Assembly (NCBI RefSeq): GCF_026540855.1
Contig: NZ_JALNUP010000005.1
Span: forward strand, 124,001-188,000
Source: Sphingomonas sp. GC_Shp_5
Lineage (GTDB): Bacteria > Pseudomonadota > Alphaproteobacteria > Sphingomonadales > Sphingomonadaceae
Reading direction: 5' to 3'
Length of the DNA: 64,000 bases
The translations under genes were made by a program, and so were the position numbers. The first letter of the stretch is position 1; the number at the start of each line of letters is the position of its first letter. Shown in pieces: positions 25,280-34,456 of this stretch. The notes beneath the pieces were generated by a model that saw nothing but the letters and a program-made list of their open reading frames with translations, ran no database searches and was not told the origin of the DNA.

Positions 25280-25881
25280 CGCTTCTTCTCCACGACCAGG
25301 ATCGATGAGGCCGGATCCGTCAGGCTGTGTTCCACGTGAAACATCATGCGGCGGTTGAATCTCAAGCTGTTCAGCTGGTCCGGATCAAGCCGCCCCCGCG
25401 GCAGGATCCATCGTGTTGCCAGTGTGGCGCAATGCGCGGTCGCTTGCAAAAGCTTTTCGACGGATGCGACCGCCCGCGCCGAGATTACATCGCCGATCGC
25501 GTCGACCTGTTCGATCTTCGCCGCATAGATCGCCACGTTGGTGAGCGCACATGCATCCGCCGCGCGCTCGAGGAAGTCAGCACGGCGCCGCCGCGGTTCG
25601 ACCAGCGCAACCTTGCCGTTAAACAGCAGCGCGACGATCATGCCGGGAAAACCACCCCCCGTGCCGACATCGATCCAACTCTTGGCGCCTGCCGATGCCA
25701 GAGTGAGCAGCTGCGCGGAGTCCAAGGCATGACGTTGCCAGATCGTCGCTACCGTCGACGGCGCGATCAGATTCTGCTGCTCATTCTCCTCAGTGACCAG
25801 CGCCAGGAAGCGCTCCACCCGCTCCGCTCGCTCGGCGCCATGCTGATCGACGATCCACTGGCGGGCGTCCTGTTCGGTCAT
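25276..25881 (-). CDS. rsmG: 16S rRNA (guanine-527-N7)-methyltransferase RsmG
   Basis: 201 residues. SAM-binding motif [35 protein letters not shown] and [13 protein letters not shown] identify the methyltransferase that modifies G527 of 16S rRNA. It sits between mnmG and parA, the widely conserved gidA-gidB-parA-parB order near bacterial origins. Its 3' part contains a parS site that encodes MMFHVEHS (25328-25343), so part of the C-terminus is dictated by the ParB-binding sequence. ATG at 25881 overlaps the mnmG stop. Confidence 0.95.
   Translation of the reverse strand: MTEQDARQWIVDQHGAERAERVERFLALVTEENEQQNLIAPSTVATIWQRHALDSAQLLTLASAGAKSWIDVGTGGGFPGMIVALLFNGKVALVEPRRRRADFLERAADACALTNVAIYAAKIEQVDAIGDVISARAVASVEKLLQATAHCATLATRWILPRGRLDPDQLNSLRFNRRMMFHVEHSLTDPASSILVVEKKR
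25328..25343. promoter_or_regulatory. parS site 1 (inside rsmG)
   Basis: TGTTCCACGTGAAACA, matching the bacterial parS consensus TGTTTCACGTGAAACA at 15 of 16 positions. It is inside the rsmG coding region, about 0.8 kb upstream of parB. Confidence 0.93.
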
Positions 25882-27716
25882 GCGGCCGCCTTGCGCTGTG
25901 TATAAAGATAGATGGCTGATAAGGCCGCGGGGGTGATCCCGCGGACCCGGGATGCCGCGGCGAGCGAGCCCGGCTGCGCGATCGACAGCCGGTCGATCAT
26001 CTCCGACGACAGGCCAGGCACTGCGTCGAAGCGCAAATTAGCCGGCAACGGCACAGCCTCATCGCGGCGCATCTTCGCCACCTCCTCGGCCTGACGTTCG
26101 AGATAGGGTGCGTAGCGGGCGTCCTCCACCACCTCATCGATCAGCTCAGCCGGCCAGTCATGCTCGCCTTCGGGGGCGACCTGATCGAAACCGATGCCGC
26201 TGGTCCGGAGCCACTCAAACGCCGTGCGTCGGCTGCCGTCCTGCGTCACTAGCCCGCCCCGCGCGGCGATGGTCGAGGCAGTCAGCGATTGCTCCAGCCC
26301 GGCGCGGACGGCCTTCAAGCCGTCGCTTCGACGCTGCTGATGCGCGAGCCGCTCGGCGCTGAGGCACCCTGCCGCAGCGGCAATCGGTCCCAGCCGCGTC
26401 TCGGCATTGTCGGCGCGCAGCGACAGCCGGTATTCGGCGCGCGCGGTCAGCATCCGATAGGGCTCGGTCACCCCCTGCAACACCAGGTCGTCGATCATCA
26501 CCCCGATATAGCTCGATGCCCGATCGAGGATCACCGGTGCCAGATCGCAGGCATGGGCGGCCGCGTTGAGCCCCGCCACCAGCCCCTGCCCTGCTGCTTC
26601 CTCATAACCGGTGGTGCCGTTAAGCTGCCCGGCGCAATACAGCCCTGGCAACGCCTGCAGCGCCATGGTCGCATCCAGCGCTCGGGGGTCGAGATAGTCA
26701 TACTCGACCGCATAGCCTGGGACCGCGATCACCGCCCGCTCCAGCCCCTCGATGCTCGCCACCATCGCCTGCTGGACGTCGGTCGGCAGCGAGGTCGACA
26801 GGCCATTGGGATAGACCAGTGGATCGTCGAGCCCCTCGGGTTCGAGGAAGATCTGGTGCCCGTCACGGTCGCCGAAGCGGTGCACCTTGTCTTCGATCGA
26901 GGGGCAGTAGCGCGGCCCCGGCGCTCCGATCGCGCCGCTGAACAGCGGCGACCGGTCAAGACCGGCGCGGATCACATCATGCGTCGCCTTGGTGGTGCGG
27001 GTGATCGCGCAGGCGATGCTCGGCAGCGGCCGGGCCGCGGTGAGCGGCGACATCGTCCAGGGCTCGGGGTCGGATGGCTGCTCGGCGAGCCGCGCCCAGT
27101 CGATCGTACGGCCATCCAGCCGCGGCGGTGTCCCGGTCTTGAGCCGCGCCATCGGCAGCTCAAGCGCACGCAATTGGCTGGCCAATTGCGTCGCCGGCCG
27201 CTCGCCGATCCGCCCGCCCTCGTCGCGTTCGTCACCGCGGAACAGCTTGGCGCCCAGGAAGGTGCCGGTCGCCAGCACCACGCTCCGCGCCGCGATCCGG
27301 CTGCCGTCGGCGAGCATCACGCCGGCCACCCGGCCGTGGTCAATTACCAGCGCCTCCGCCTCGCCTTCGCCGATCGTCAGCGTCGGCAGCTTGCCCAGCA
27401 TGCGCTGGATCGCCGCGGCATAATGGCGACGATCCGCCTGGACCCGCGGCCCCTGCACCGCCGCGCCCTTGGAGCGGTTGAGCATGCGATAATGGATCGC
27501 CGCGGCGTCGGCGGCCCGGCCGATCAGGCCGTCGAACGCGTCGACTTCGCGGACGATATGGCCCTTGCCCAGCCCTCCGATCGCCGGGTTGCACGACATC
27601 GCGCCGATCCGGGCACGGTCGAAGCTGAGCAGCAGGGTGGCCGCGCCACGGCGTGCCGCCGCCGCGGCGGCTTCGGTGCCGGCATGCCCTCCACCGACGA
27701 CTATCACGTCATACAT
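25878..27716 (-). CDS. mnmG: tRNA uridine-5-carboxymethylaminomethyl modification enzyme MnmG (GidA)
   Basis: 612 residues. FAD-binding [18 protein letters not shown] at the N-terminus, the GidA signature [24 protein letters not shown], and a helical C-terminal domain. With MnmE it makes the cmnm5 group at U34 of several tRNAs. ATG at 27716. Overlaps rsmG by four bases. Two parS sites lie in the 81-base gap before the mnmE stop. Confidence 0.97.
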   Translation of the reverse strand: MYDVIVVGGGHAGTEAAAAAARRGAATLLLSFDRARIGAMSCNPAIGGLGKGHIVREVDAFDGLIGRAADAAAIHYRMLNRSKGAAVQGPRVQADRRHYAAAIQRMLGKLPTLTIGEGEAEALVIDHGRVAGVMLADGSRIAARSVVLATGTFLGAKLFRGDERDEGGRIGERPATQLASQLRALELPMARLKTGTPPRLDGRTIDWARLAEQPSDPEPWTMSPLTAARPLPSIACAITRTTKATHDVIRAGLDRSPLFSGAIGAPGPRYCPSIEDKVHRFGDRDGHQIFLEPEGLDDPLVYPNGLSTSLPTDVQQAMVASIEGLERAVIAVPGYAVEYDYLDPRALDATMALQALPGLYCAGQLNGTTGYEEAAGQGLVAGLNAAAHACDLAPVILDRASSYIGVMIDDLVLQGVTEPYRMLTARAEYRLSLRADNAETRLGPIAAAAGCLSAERLAHQQRRSDGLKAVRAGLEQSLTASTIAARGGLVTQDGSRRTAFEWLRTSGIGFDQVAPEGEHDWPAELIDEVVEDARYAPYLERQAEEVAKMRRDEAVPLPANLRFDAVPGLSSEMIDRLSIAQPGSLAAASRVRGITPAALSAIYLYTQRKAAA

Positions 27717-27754
27717 GATCGCCGCCTATCGCGCACGGCGGGTCCGGTCAAAAT

Positions 27755-27770
27755 TGTTTCACGTGGAACA
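27755..27770. promoter_or_regulatory. parS site 2
   Basis: TGTTTCACGTGGAACA, 15 of 16 matches to the parS consensus, in the 81-base gap between mnmG and mnmE, 11 bases from site 3. Confidence 0.93.
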
Positions 27771-27781
27771 CCGGCACGGCA

Positions 27782-27797
27782 TGTTCCACGTGGAACA
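27782..27797. promoter_or_regulatory. parS site 3
   Basis: TGTTCCACGTGGAACA, a perfect 16-bp palindrome differing from the consensus at two symmetric positions. It directly abuts the mnmE stop codon. Confidence 0.92.
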
Positions 27798-29075
27798 TCA
27801 CTTGCCGATGCAGAACCGTCTGAATAGCGCATCGAGCATTGTCTCGGTCGCATCCAGCCCGAGAATCGTTCCCAGCGCCACCCGGCTCGCCCGCAGCTGC
27901 TCGGCGACGATCAGCGCGTCCGCCGATGCATCCTGTAATTGCGCGACCGCGACCGCCGCCGCATCGCGCTGGCGCTGGTGCAGGACGATCGCGTCGACCC
28001 GCGGCAGCAACGCCGTCGCCGCCGCCTCGATCAGCCCCCACAGCCGCTCGACATCTGCGCTGTGGTTCGCCGCTACCGCGATGGCCCGACCCGCCGGCAG
28101 CGCCGCGCGACCCGGCTGATCCGCCCGGGCATGGACCCAGATCGCCTCACGCGGTGGCGCATCGTCGCCGAGCCACAGCAGCAGGTCCGCCGCCGCGATC
28201 GCCGCCTCGGCGCGGTCGACGCCGATCGCTTCGATGGTATCCTCCGTGTCGGTCAGCCCGGCGGTATCGGTCAGCACATAAGCGAGCCCGCCGCGCGTCA
28301 CCGCCGCCTCGACCCGATCGCGCGTCGTCCCCGCGATCGGTGATACGATCGCGACGTCGCGCTGGCTGAGGGCATTGATCAGCGTCGACTTGCCACTGTT
28401 GGGCGGCCCGCCCAGCACCACGCTAAGGCCATCGCGCAACCGCTCGACCGGCGGGTTGTCGAGCACCGCCGCGATCGCTGCCGCCAGCGCTGCCGTCCCG
28501 TCTCGCACCTCGCCAAGCCGATCGCCACCACCGGTCGCGACATCATCCTCGTCGGCAAAATCAAGCTCGGCCTCGACCGCGGCGCCGAGCATCGCCAGCC
28601 GGTCCATCCACCCGCGCACCTGCTGGCTGACCACCCCCTCGGCGGCGCTCAGCGCCGCGAGCCGCTGCCGCTCGGTCTCGGCGCCGAGTAGATCGGCGAG
28701 CCCCTCGGCCTCGGCGAGATCGATCCGGCCGTTGATCAGCGCGCGCCGGGTGAACTCGCCAGGCTCGGCGCGCCGCAGCCCCGGCAGCGCGGCAAGCGCC
28801 CGCTCGACCGCCGCGACTACTGCCTGGCCGCCATGGCAGTGCAGCTCGGCGAGATCCTCGCCGGTGGCGCTGGCTGGGCCGGGGAACACCAGCACCAGCG
28901 CGCGATCGAGCAGGCCGCCCGCGTGGTCACGCAGCGCCCGCAGCCCGGCGACCCGCGGCGCCGGCACGCTCCCCGCCAGCCGCGTCGCCGCGGGAATCGC
29001 GCCGGCGCCGCTGATCCGGATCACCGCGATTCCCGCAGGCGGCCGGCCGCTCGATACCGCAAAGATCGTGTCCAT
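27798..29075 (-). CDS. mnmE: tRNA modification GTPase MnmE
   Basis: 425 residues. N-terminal formyl-THF-binding domain (DTIFAVSSGRPPAGIAVIRI), a G domain with P-loop GGPPNSGKSTLINAL and SPIAGTTRDRVE switch region, and the C-terminal CIGK that carries the catalytic Cys. Works with MnmG. ATG at 29075 begins the conserved N-terminus; 21 residues of possible upstream extension lack similarity. It is separated from terC by a long hairpin and from mnmG by two parS sites, so the mnmE and mnmG transcripts may be separate or read through the parS pair. Confidence 0.96.
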   Translation of the reverse strand: MDTIFAVSSGRPPAGIAVIRISGAGAIPAATRLAGSVPAPRVAGLRALRDHAGGLLDRALVLVFPGPASATGEDLAELHCHGGQAVVAAVERALAALPGLRRAEPGEFTRRALINGRIDLAEAEGLADLLGAETERQRLAALSAAEGVVSQQVRGWMDRLAMLGAAVEAELDFADEDDVATGGGDRLGEVRDGTAALAAAIAAVLDNPPVERLRDGLSVVLGGPPNSGKSTLINALSQRDVAIVSPIAGTTRDRVEAAVTRGGLAYVLTDTAGLTDTEDTIEAIGVDRAEAAIAAADLLLWLGDDAPPREAIWVHARADQPGRAALPAGRAIAVAANHSADVERLWGLIEAAATALLPRVDAIVLHQRQRDAAAVAVAQLQDASADALIVAEQLRASRVALGTILGLDATETMLDALFRRFCIGK

Positions 29076-29143
29076 CGTCTCACCTTCCGCCGTGCTCGGC
29101 GCCGCATAGCCCGCCGCGTCGAGCGGGACCACCGCCACGCCAA

Positions 29144-29178
29144 ACGGCCCGCCCTCCCCTGGCGGGAGAGCGGGCCGT
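29144..29178 (-). terminator. Hairpin between terC and mnmE
   Basis: Outer 9-bp stem ACGGCCCGC / GCGGGCCGT with an inner 5-bp stem CTCCC / GGGAG, followed on the minus strand by TTTGG. Likely ends the terC transcript before mnmE; the T-tail is short. Confidence 0.5.
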
Positions 29179-29205
29179 CATCAGCTCCAGCAAGGGCGGA
29201 AGGGA

Positions 29206-29940
29206 TCAGCCGAACAGGCTGACGATCCCCAGCGTCTGCCCGGTCCCCGTCCAGCCCTCATAGACCATCTTGCCCGCGACGAAGAGGATCACGGCGAGGC
29301 CGATATAAGCGATCCAGCGATGGCGATCGATGATCCGGGCGATAAAGTTCGCCGCCAGCCCCATCAGCGCGACCGACAGCAGCAGCCCGACCACGAGGAT
29401 GCCGGGATGCTCACGCGCCGCGCCGGCGACGGCGAGGACGTTGTCGAGGCTCATCGACACATCGGCGATCGTCACCGCCCAGGCGGCGCCGGCGAGGCTG
29501 CGCGCCGCCGTCACCCCGGTATGCTCGTCGCCGGCGATCTCGTCGGATCCCGGGCTATGCGCGCCGGCGCGGATCTCGCGCCAGAACTTCCAGCTTACCC
29601 ACAGCAGCAGCAGCCCGCCGGCGAAGATCAGTCCGACGATGCCCATCAGCCAGGTGACGATCAGCGCGAAAAAGATCCGCAGCACCAGCGCCGCGCCGAT
29701 GCCGATCAGGATCACCTTCTTGCGCTGCTCGGCGGGCAGCCCGGCGGCCAGCGCGCCGACAACGATCGCATTGTCGCCGGCGAGGACGAGATCGATCATC
29801 AGCACCGAGCCGAACGCGGCAAGCGCGGCAGGATCGGTGAGGTTGGAAAAGTCGCTGACGATATGCTGCCAGATCTCGGCGGGCGAGCCCGGCCCGCTGA
29901 CGGTCGCCGCGGCAGCGGCGAGCATGGTGAGGATGGTCAA
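29206..29940 (-). CDS. TerC-family integral membrane protein (Mn/metal export type)
   Basis: 244 residues, about seven membrane helices. The two TerC repeats each carry an acidic signature: MIDLVLAGDNAIVVGALAAG and TIADVSMSLDNVLAVAGAA. Family members (TerC, Alx, MeeF/MeeY) move manganese or help metallate exoenzymes; the substrate here is not shown. TTG at 29940 with GGGAG about eight bases upstream; ATG 15 bases further in is an alternative. A yybP-ykoY manganese riboswitch was looked for upstream and not found. Confidence 0.85.
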   Translation of the reverse strand: MTILTMLAAAAATVSGPGSPAEIWQHIVSDFSNLTDPAALAAFGSVLMIDLVLAGDNAIVVGALAAGLPAEQRKKVILIGIGAALVLRIFFALIVTWLMGIVGLIFAGGLLLLWVSWKFWREIRAGAHSPGSDEIAGDEHTGVTAARSLAGAAWAVTIADVSMSLDNVLAVAGAAREHPGILVVGLLLSVALMGLAANFIARIIDRHRWIAYIGLAVILFVAGKMVYEGWTGTGQTLGIVSLFG

Positions 29941-29998
29941 AAGCGTTGCTCCCGGCAGTCAGGGGCGACGCCACGCCCCTTCGATGGTCGTTACAACA

Positions 29999-30023
29999 AC
30001 GGCGCGAGCAACGCCCGCGCCGT
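29999..30023 (-). terminator. Intrinsic terminator-like hairpin after rho
   Basis: Perfect 8-bp stem ACGGCGCG / CGCGCCGT around a nine-base loop, followed on the minus strand by TGTTGTAA, 65 bases after the rho stop. A second stem (AGGGGCG / CGCCCCT, 29961-29980) lies further towards terC without a T-tail. Confidence 0.4.
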
Positions 30024-30088
30024 CATCACGAGGCCGCTGCCCCGTTCATCATTCGTCACACGGCCGGCGGCCTGCGCCGGCCGGCGTC

Positions 30089-31345
30089 TTACTGGTTCAT
30101 GGAGTCGAAGAAATCCTCGTTGGTCTTCGAGTTCTTCATCTTGTCGAGCAGGAACTCCATCGAGTCGATCGTGCCCATCTGCATGAGGATGCGGCGCAGC
30201 ACCCACATCTTGGAGAGCTTGTCCTTCTCGACCAGCAGCTCCTCCTTGCGGGTGCCGCTCTTGCCGACATCGAGCGCCGGGAACACGCGCTTGTCGGCGA
30301 CCTTGCGGTCGAGCACGATTTCCGAGTTACCGGTGCCCTTGAACTCCTCGAAGATCACCTCGTCCATGCGGCTGCCGGTATCGATCAGCGCGGTGGCGAT
30401 GATCGACAGCGAGCCGCCCTCCTCGATGTTGCGCGCGGCGCCGAAGAAGCGCTTCGGGCGCTGCAGCGCGTTGGCGTCGACACCACCGGTCAGCACCTTG
30501 CCCGACGACGGCACCACGGTGTTGTAGGCGCGGCCGAGGCGGGTGATCGAATCGAGCAGGATCACCACGTCCTTCTTGTGCTCGACCAGGCGCTTGGCCT
30601 TTTCGATCACCATCTCGGCGACCGCAACGTGGCGGGTGGCCGGCTCGTCGAAGGTCGAGGAGACGACCTCGCCCTTTACCGAGCGCTGCATGTCGGTGAC
30701 TTCCTCGGGCCGCTCGTCGATCAGCAGCACGATCAGGAACACCTCGGGGTGATTGTCGGTGATCGCCTTGGCGATGTTCTGCAGCATCACCGTCTTGCCG
30801 ACCCGCGGCGGCGCGACGATCAGCGTGCGCTGGCCCTTGCCCTGCGGGGAGATGATGTCGATCACCCGCGCCGACTTGTCCTTCTGGGTCGGGTCGAACG
30901 GATCGAGGGTGAGCTTCTGCTCGGGATAGAGCGGGGTGAGGTTGTCGAAATTGACCCGGTGGCGCACCGCGTCGGGATCGTCGAAATTGACCGAGACCAG
31001 CTTGGTCAGCGCGAAATAGCGCTCGCCGTCCTTGGGGCCGCGGATCTCGGCCTCGACCGTGTCGCCGGTACGCAGGCCGTGCTTGCGGACCTGGTTGGGC
31101 GAGACATAGATGTCGTCGGGGCCGGCGAGGTAATTGGCCTCGGGGCTGCGCAGGAAGCCGAAGCCGTCGGTCAGCACCTCGATGGTGCCGAGCCCGAAGA
31201 TCTGGTCGCCATTCTCGGCCTGAACCTTGAGGATCGCGAACAGCAGGTCCTGCTTGCGGAGCGTGGACGCACTCTCCACCCCCAGTTCTTCGGCCATGCT
31301 CACCAGTTCGGCGGGCGTCTTTTTCTTTAAGTCTTTGAGATGCAT
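30089..31345 (-). CDS. rho: Transcription termination factor Rho
   Basis: 418 residues. N-terminal Rho domain ([20 protein letters not shown]), RNA-binding cold-shock fold around residues 50-120 ([25 protein letters not shown]), and the hexameric ATPase with P-loop [18 protein letters not shown] and [16 protein letters not shown]. Standard length. Monocistronic-looking, with a 300-base upstream gap. Position between terC and hemJ-hemE on the leading strand left of oriC. Confidence 0.97.
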   Translation of the reverse strand: MHLKDLKKKTPAELVSMAEELGVESASTLRKQDLLFAILKVQAENGDQIFGLGTIEVLTDGFGFLRSPEANYLAGPDDIYVSPNQVRKHGLRTGDTVEAEIRGPKDGERYFALTKLVSVNFDDPDAVRHRVNFDNLTPLYPEQKLTLDPFDPTQKDKSARVIDIISPQGKGQRTLIVAPPRVGKTVMLQNIAKAITDNHPEVFLIVLLIDERPEEVTDMQRSVKGEVVSSTFDEPATRHVAVAEMVIEKAKRLVEHKKDVVILLDSITRLGRAYNTVVPSSGKVLTGGVDANALQRPKRFFGAARNIEEGGSLSIIATALIDTGSRMDEVIFEEFKGTGNSEIVLDRKVADKRVFPALDVGKSGTRKEELLVEKDKLSKMWVLRRILMQMGTIDSMEFLLDKMKNSKTNEDFFDSMNQ

Positions 31346-31649
31346 GGATATTTCCGGATGCGGATAGTCGGGGGAGGGTAAGCTTGGTCGGCGAAGGAAC
31401 GCAGCGACAATAAGCTGAAGAGGAACGCGGAACGGCAGGACGCCGCTCTACGCGTGTTCAGGAGGTAAGTAGCCCGGCCGGCTTCGTCAAGCGCTTAGCG
31501 ACGGATGCGCCACGGTAACCCGTGCCCCGCCCCGTCCCATCGTCACCCCAGCGAACGCTGGGGTATCAAGCGGCTCTTGCCCGCACCATCGTGCAAGACC
31601 CCAGCTTTCGCTGGGGTGACGAACGTGGCGCGAGCGTCACCTCCACTCG
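31346..31649. other. 304-base gap upstream of rho: no gene
   Basis: Holds a family B repeat (31541-31621). On the minus strand TTGACG (31485-31490) could be a -35 element for rho but no convincing -10 follows at 17 bases. No open frame with coding character was seen. Rho leaders are often long and autoregulated in bacteria, which is possible here but not shown. Confidence 0.5.
31541..31621. repeat. Intergenic palindromic repeat, family B
   Basis: Two 8-bp hairpins: CCCCAGCG-AA-CGCTGGGG at 31546-31563 and ACCCCAGC-TTTC-GCTGGGGT at 31598-31617, bounded by CGTCA and GTGACG so the whole element is an inverted pair. The single hairpin at 6232 shares its outer sequence. It separates rho from hemJ. 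Confidence 0.75.
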
Positions 31650-32096
31650 TCAGAACGGCTTCACGAACACCAGCACCACGATCAGCGTCACCATCAGCGC
31701 CGGCACCTCGTTGAGCATCCGCAGCTTCCGTCCATCGAGCGTCGGCGCGCCGCGCGCGAGCTTCTTGGCATAGCCCACCGCCCAGCCGTGATAGCCCGAC
31801 AGCAGCAGCACGAAGAGCAGCTTGGCGTGGAGCCAGCCCTCCTGCCAGTGATGGCCGACGGTGGCGAGCGTCAGCCCCAGCACCCACACCACGATCATCG
31901 CCGGGGTGAGGATGATCGCGCGGATCTTGGTCTCGCGCTCCACCCACAAGGTCGCCTCGTCGACGCGGCCGGCGGCCAGCGCCTCCTGGTGATAGACCAG
32001 ATAGCGCGGCAACATGAACAGCCCCGCCATCCAGAAGATCACGAAGATCACATGCGCTGCGACGATCCACAGATAGGCGCCCGCCAGCCATTCCAT
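31650..32096 (-). CDS. hemJ: Protoporphyrinogen IX oxidase HemJ
   Basis: 148 residues, four membrane helices. LWIVAAHVIFVIFWMAGLFM with the conserved His and LPRYLVYHQEA are the HemJ signatures; it oxidises protoporphyrinogen IX in bacteria lacking HemG/HemY. ATG at 32096 overlaps the hemE stop (TGATG) and has GGGAG nine bases upstream; ATG at 32102 is too close to it. Forms hemE-hemJ operon next to oriC; both act in heme synthesis. Confidence 0.93.
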   Translation of the reverse strand: MEWLAGAYLWIVAAHVIFVIFWMAGLFMLPRYLVYHQEALAAGRVDEATLWVERETKIRAIILTPAMIVVWVLGLTLATVGHHWQEGWLHAKLLFVLLLSGYHGWAVGYAKKLARGAPTLDGRKLRMLNEVPALMVTLIVVLVFVKPF

Positions 32097-33157
32097 CACC
32101 ATTTGCTCCCTGCTCCGCCCATCGTCTCGCCGCGTACCCGCGCGATCAACGCCTCGACATGCGCGATCGGCGTATCGGGCAAGATACCATGGCCGAGGTT
32201 GAACACGTGCGGCCGCTCGGGGAAGGCGGCGAGGATCCGGTCGATCGCCTCGTCGAGCGCAGCGCCACCGGCGATCAGCGCCAGCGGGTCGAGATTGCCC
32301 TGCACCGGCATGCCGGTCGGCAGCATGTCGTTCGCCCACACCGGGTCCACCGTCTCGTCGAGCCCCAGCGCGTCGACCCCGGTCTCGCGCGCATAGGCCG
32401 GCAGCTTGCCGCCCGCGCCCTTGGGGAAACCGATGATGCACGCCCCCGGGCAGCGCGCGCGCAGACCGGCGACGATCGCCGCATTGGGCGCGATCACCCA
32501 GCGTTCGAACTGCGCCGGGGAAAGGCTCCCCGCCCAGCTGTCGAACAATTGCACCGCCTGCACGCCCGCCTCGATCTGGCGCGCGAGATACTCGATCGTC
32601 AGTTCGACGATCGCGGCGATGATCGCGGCGAACGCGCCGGGGTCGCGATAGGCGTAGCGCCGGGTCTCACCCTGGTCCTTCGATCCCCTGCCCGCGACCA
32701 TATAGGTGGCGACCGTCCACGGCGATCCGGCAAAGCCCAGGAAGGTGGTCTGTAGGGCCAAATGCGCCGCCACCCGCGCCACGGTCGCATAGACCGGGTC
32801 GAGCCGCTCAGGGACGCGCTGAAGGGCTTCCAGGGCATGATCCATCTCGAGCCCGGCCAGTGCCGGCTCGAGCCGCGGCCCCTCGCCCACCCCAAAGCTC
32901 AGATCCTGGCCCAGCGCCCAGGGTACCATCAGGATGTCGGAGAACAGGATCGCGCCGTCGAAGCCGAAGCGGCGGATCGGCTGCAGCGTCACCTCGGCCG
33001 CCGCCGCGGGATCGGTGGCGAGCGCGAGGAAGCCGCCCTTCTCCGCCCGCAAAGCGCGATACTCGGGCAGGTAGCGCCCGGCTTGGCGCATCAGCCACAG
33101 CGGCGGCACCGCCTGGCGCTGGCCCTTGAGGGTCGCGAGCAGCGGCGCCACGGGCAT
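32096..33157 (-). CDS. hemE: Uroporphyrinogen decarboxylase
   Basis: 353 residues. LWLMRQAGRYLPEYRALR near the N-terminus, IRRFGFDGAILFSDILM, FAGSPWTVATYMVAGRGSKD, and LGHGILPDTPIAHVEALI at the C-terminus. It decarboxylates uroporphyrinogen III to coproporphyrinogen III. ATG at 33157 gives the usual length; the 80-residue upstream open extension runs into oriC and is not coding-like. hemE flanks oriC in Caulobacter and Rickettsia, which supports the origin call here. Confidence 0.96.
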   Translation of the reverse strand: MPVAPLLATLKGQRQAVPPLWLMRQAGRYLPEYRALRAEKGGFLALATDPAAAAEVTLQPIRRFGFDGAILFSDILMVPWALGQDLSFGVGEGPRLEPALAGLEMDHALEALQRVPERLDPVYATVARVAAHLALQTTFLGFAGSPWTVATYMVAGRGSKDQGETRRYAYRDPGAFAAIIAAIVELTIEYLARQIEAGVQAVQLFDSWAGSLSPAQFERWVIAPNAAIVAGLRARCPGACIIGFPKGAGGKLPAYARETGVDALGLDETVDPVWANDMLPTGMPVQGNLDPLALIAGGAALDEAIDRILAAFPERPHVFNLGHGILPDTPIAHVEALIARVRGETMGGAGSKW

Positions 33158-33389
33158 GCCCTGATCGCCCCCTTCCTTGTCAGCGACAAGGGGGGCGACA
33201 AGCGGGCCGGCAACGGGTGTGGAGAGACGGTCGGTCAGCGCCCTTCTTCCTATATAAAGAAGATTCAAAAGAGGATGTTGTAGTGATTGGCACGTGGATG
33301 CCGGGGTAAAGTCATCTGTCCCGTAATCACCAACAGCTTGACCGGCAAGGAGCGGCGGAACCCCTCCGATTCGGGATTCGCTATCCCCG

Positions 33390-33398
33390 TTATCCACA
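33390..33398 (+). promoter_or_regulatory. DnaA box 1, perfect
   Basis: TTATCCACA, followed after three bases by the inverted near-match TGTGGATGA at 33402-33410, giving a facing pair. Confidence 0.88.
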
Positions 33399-33432
33399 GG
33401 CTGTGGATGAACGCGCGGGCTGTGCGCGGGAT

Positions 33433-33441
33433 TGTGGATAG
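33433..33441 (-). promoter_or_regulatory. DnaA box, near-match
   Basis: TGTGGATAG, the reverse complement of CTATCCACA, 8 of 9 matches to the consensus. Confidence 0.65.
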
Positions 33442-33511
33442 AAGGGCAGTTATCAACGCCGTCTCCGTCGCTTGGCGGGGGAGCCGAGTTACGCTAGCCC
33501 TTCTCCGCATG

Positions 33512-33520
33512 TTATCCACA
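33512..33520 (+). promoter_or_regulatory. DnaA box 2, perfect
   Basis: TTATCCACA, 41 bases before the start of the kinase/pyrophosphorylase gene. Confidence 0.88.
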
Positions 33521-33561
33521 GAACGGTCCAGCCAGGCGGTCGCGGCGCCGGACAGGCGGCG

Positions 33562-34386
33562 ATGATGCGGCTCCATCTGCACTTGCTCTCGGATTCCACC
33601 GGCGAGACGCTGGAGAACATCGCCAAGGCCGCGCTCGCCCAATATGACGACGTCGAGACGGTCCGCCATTTCTGGCCGATGGTGCGCACCGAGGCGCATC
33701 TCGAGCGCATCCTCCAGGAGATCGCGCAGAACCCCGGGCTGGTGATCTTCACGCTCGTCAACACCGCCAACCGCCGCATCCTCGAGCAGCGCTGCGCCGC
33801 GCTCGGCCTGCCCTCGGTCGCCCCGCTCGATACAGTCAACGATGCGCTGTCGGGGCTGCTCGGCCAGCAGGCCAAGGCGCGGCCCGGCCGCCAGCACGTT
33901 CTCGACGCCGCCTATTTCGCGCGGGTCGATGCCATCCAATGGACCATCGCCCATGACGACGGCATCGCGTCGGAGGACTGGGAAGAGGCCGATATCGTGC
34001 TCGCCGGCGTGTCGCGCTCGTCGAAGACGCCGACCTCCATCTATCTCGCCAACCGCGGCTGGAAGACCGCGAACATCCCGATCGTGGTCGAAAGCCCGCC
34101 GCCGCCGGTGCTGTTCACGCTCAGAAAGCCGCTGGTCGTCGGCCTCACCACCAGCGCCGATCGGCTGATCCAGGTCCGCCGCAACCGGCTGCTGTCGCTC
34201 AACCAGCAGCCCGACACCCCTTATGTCGAGCAGGAGGCCGTCACCCGCGAGATCGCCTTCGCTCGCCGGATGTTTGCCGACAATGGCTGGCCGGTGATCG
34301 ATGTCACCCGCCGCTCGATCGAGGAAACCGCCGCGGCGATCACCGCGCTCGCCAACCAGCGCCGCAGCGAGCTCGCCGGCGTATGA
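33562..34386 (+). CDS. Kinase/pyrophosphorylase (PEP synthase/PPDK regulatory protein, DUF299)
   Basis: 274 residues. LHLHLLSDSTGETLENIA at the N-terminus and the P-loop-like GVSRSSKTPTSIYLANRG in the middle are diagnostic of the bifunctional ADP-dependent kinase / phosphate-dependent pyrophosphorylase that switches PEP synthase or pyruvate phosphate dikinase off and on. Which of the two targets it controls cannot be read here. ATG at 33562 or 33565 (two Met in a row). First gene right of oriC, equal to the CC_0001 position of Caulobacter; followed by maf-aroE-coaE-dnaQ, the conserved order. Confidence 0.93.
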   Translation: MMRLHLHLLSDSTGETLENIAKAALAQYDDVETVRHFWPMVRTEAHLERILQEIAQNPGLVIFTLVNTANRRILEQRCAALGLPSVAPLDTVNDALSGLLGQQAKARPGRQHVLDAAYFARVDAIQWTIAHDDGIASEDWEEADIVLAGVSRSSKTPTSIYLANRGWKTANIPIVVESPPPPVLFTLRKPLVVGLTTSADRLIQVRRNRLLSLNQQPDTPYVEQEAVTREIAFARRMFADNGWPVIDVTRRSIEETAAAITALANQRRSELAGV

Positions 34387-34456
34387 GCCGAGTTCGCCAG
34401 ATATCCCCCTCCCCTATCGTCCGGGCTCTCCGCGATGACCGGGCAACGGTAGTCGC

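Larger units (their letters stand above)
33158..33561. other. Chromosomal replication origin (oriC) region
   Basis: 404-base gap between hemE (-) and the kinase/pyrophosphorylase gene (+), the same neighbours as in Caulobacter and Rickettsia origins. It contains two perfect DnaA boxes TTATCCACA (33390, 33512), two inverted near-matches (TGTGGATGA at 33402, TGTGGATAG at 33433) and a weak TTATCAACG at 33450. An AT-rich stretch (TATATAAAGAAGATTC, 33251-33266) lies on the hemE side and could be the unwinding element. Three GATTC (GANTC) methylation motifs lie at 33262, 33368 and 33375. Genes diverge on both sides. Confidence 0.85.

Noticed and set aside
29941..30088. A yybP-ykoY manganese riboswitch upstream of terC
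   Set aside because: Looked for because TerC genes often carry it; only simple hairpins are present, without the conserved multi-loop sequence.
33285..33300. CACGTG near oriC as a fourth parS site
   Set aside because: Flanking bases (GGCACGTGGATG) do not fit the 16-bp consensus.
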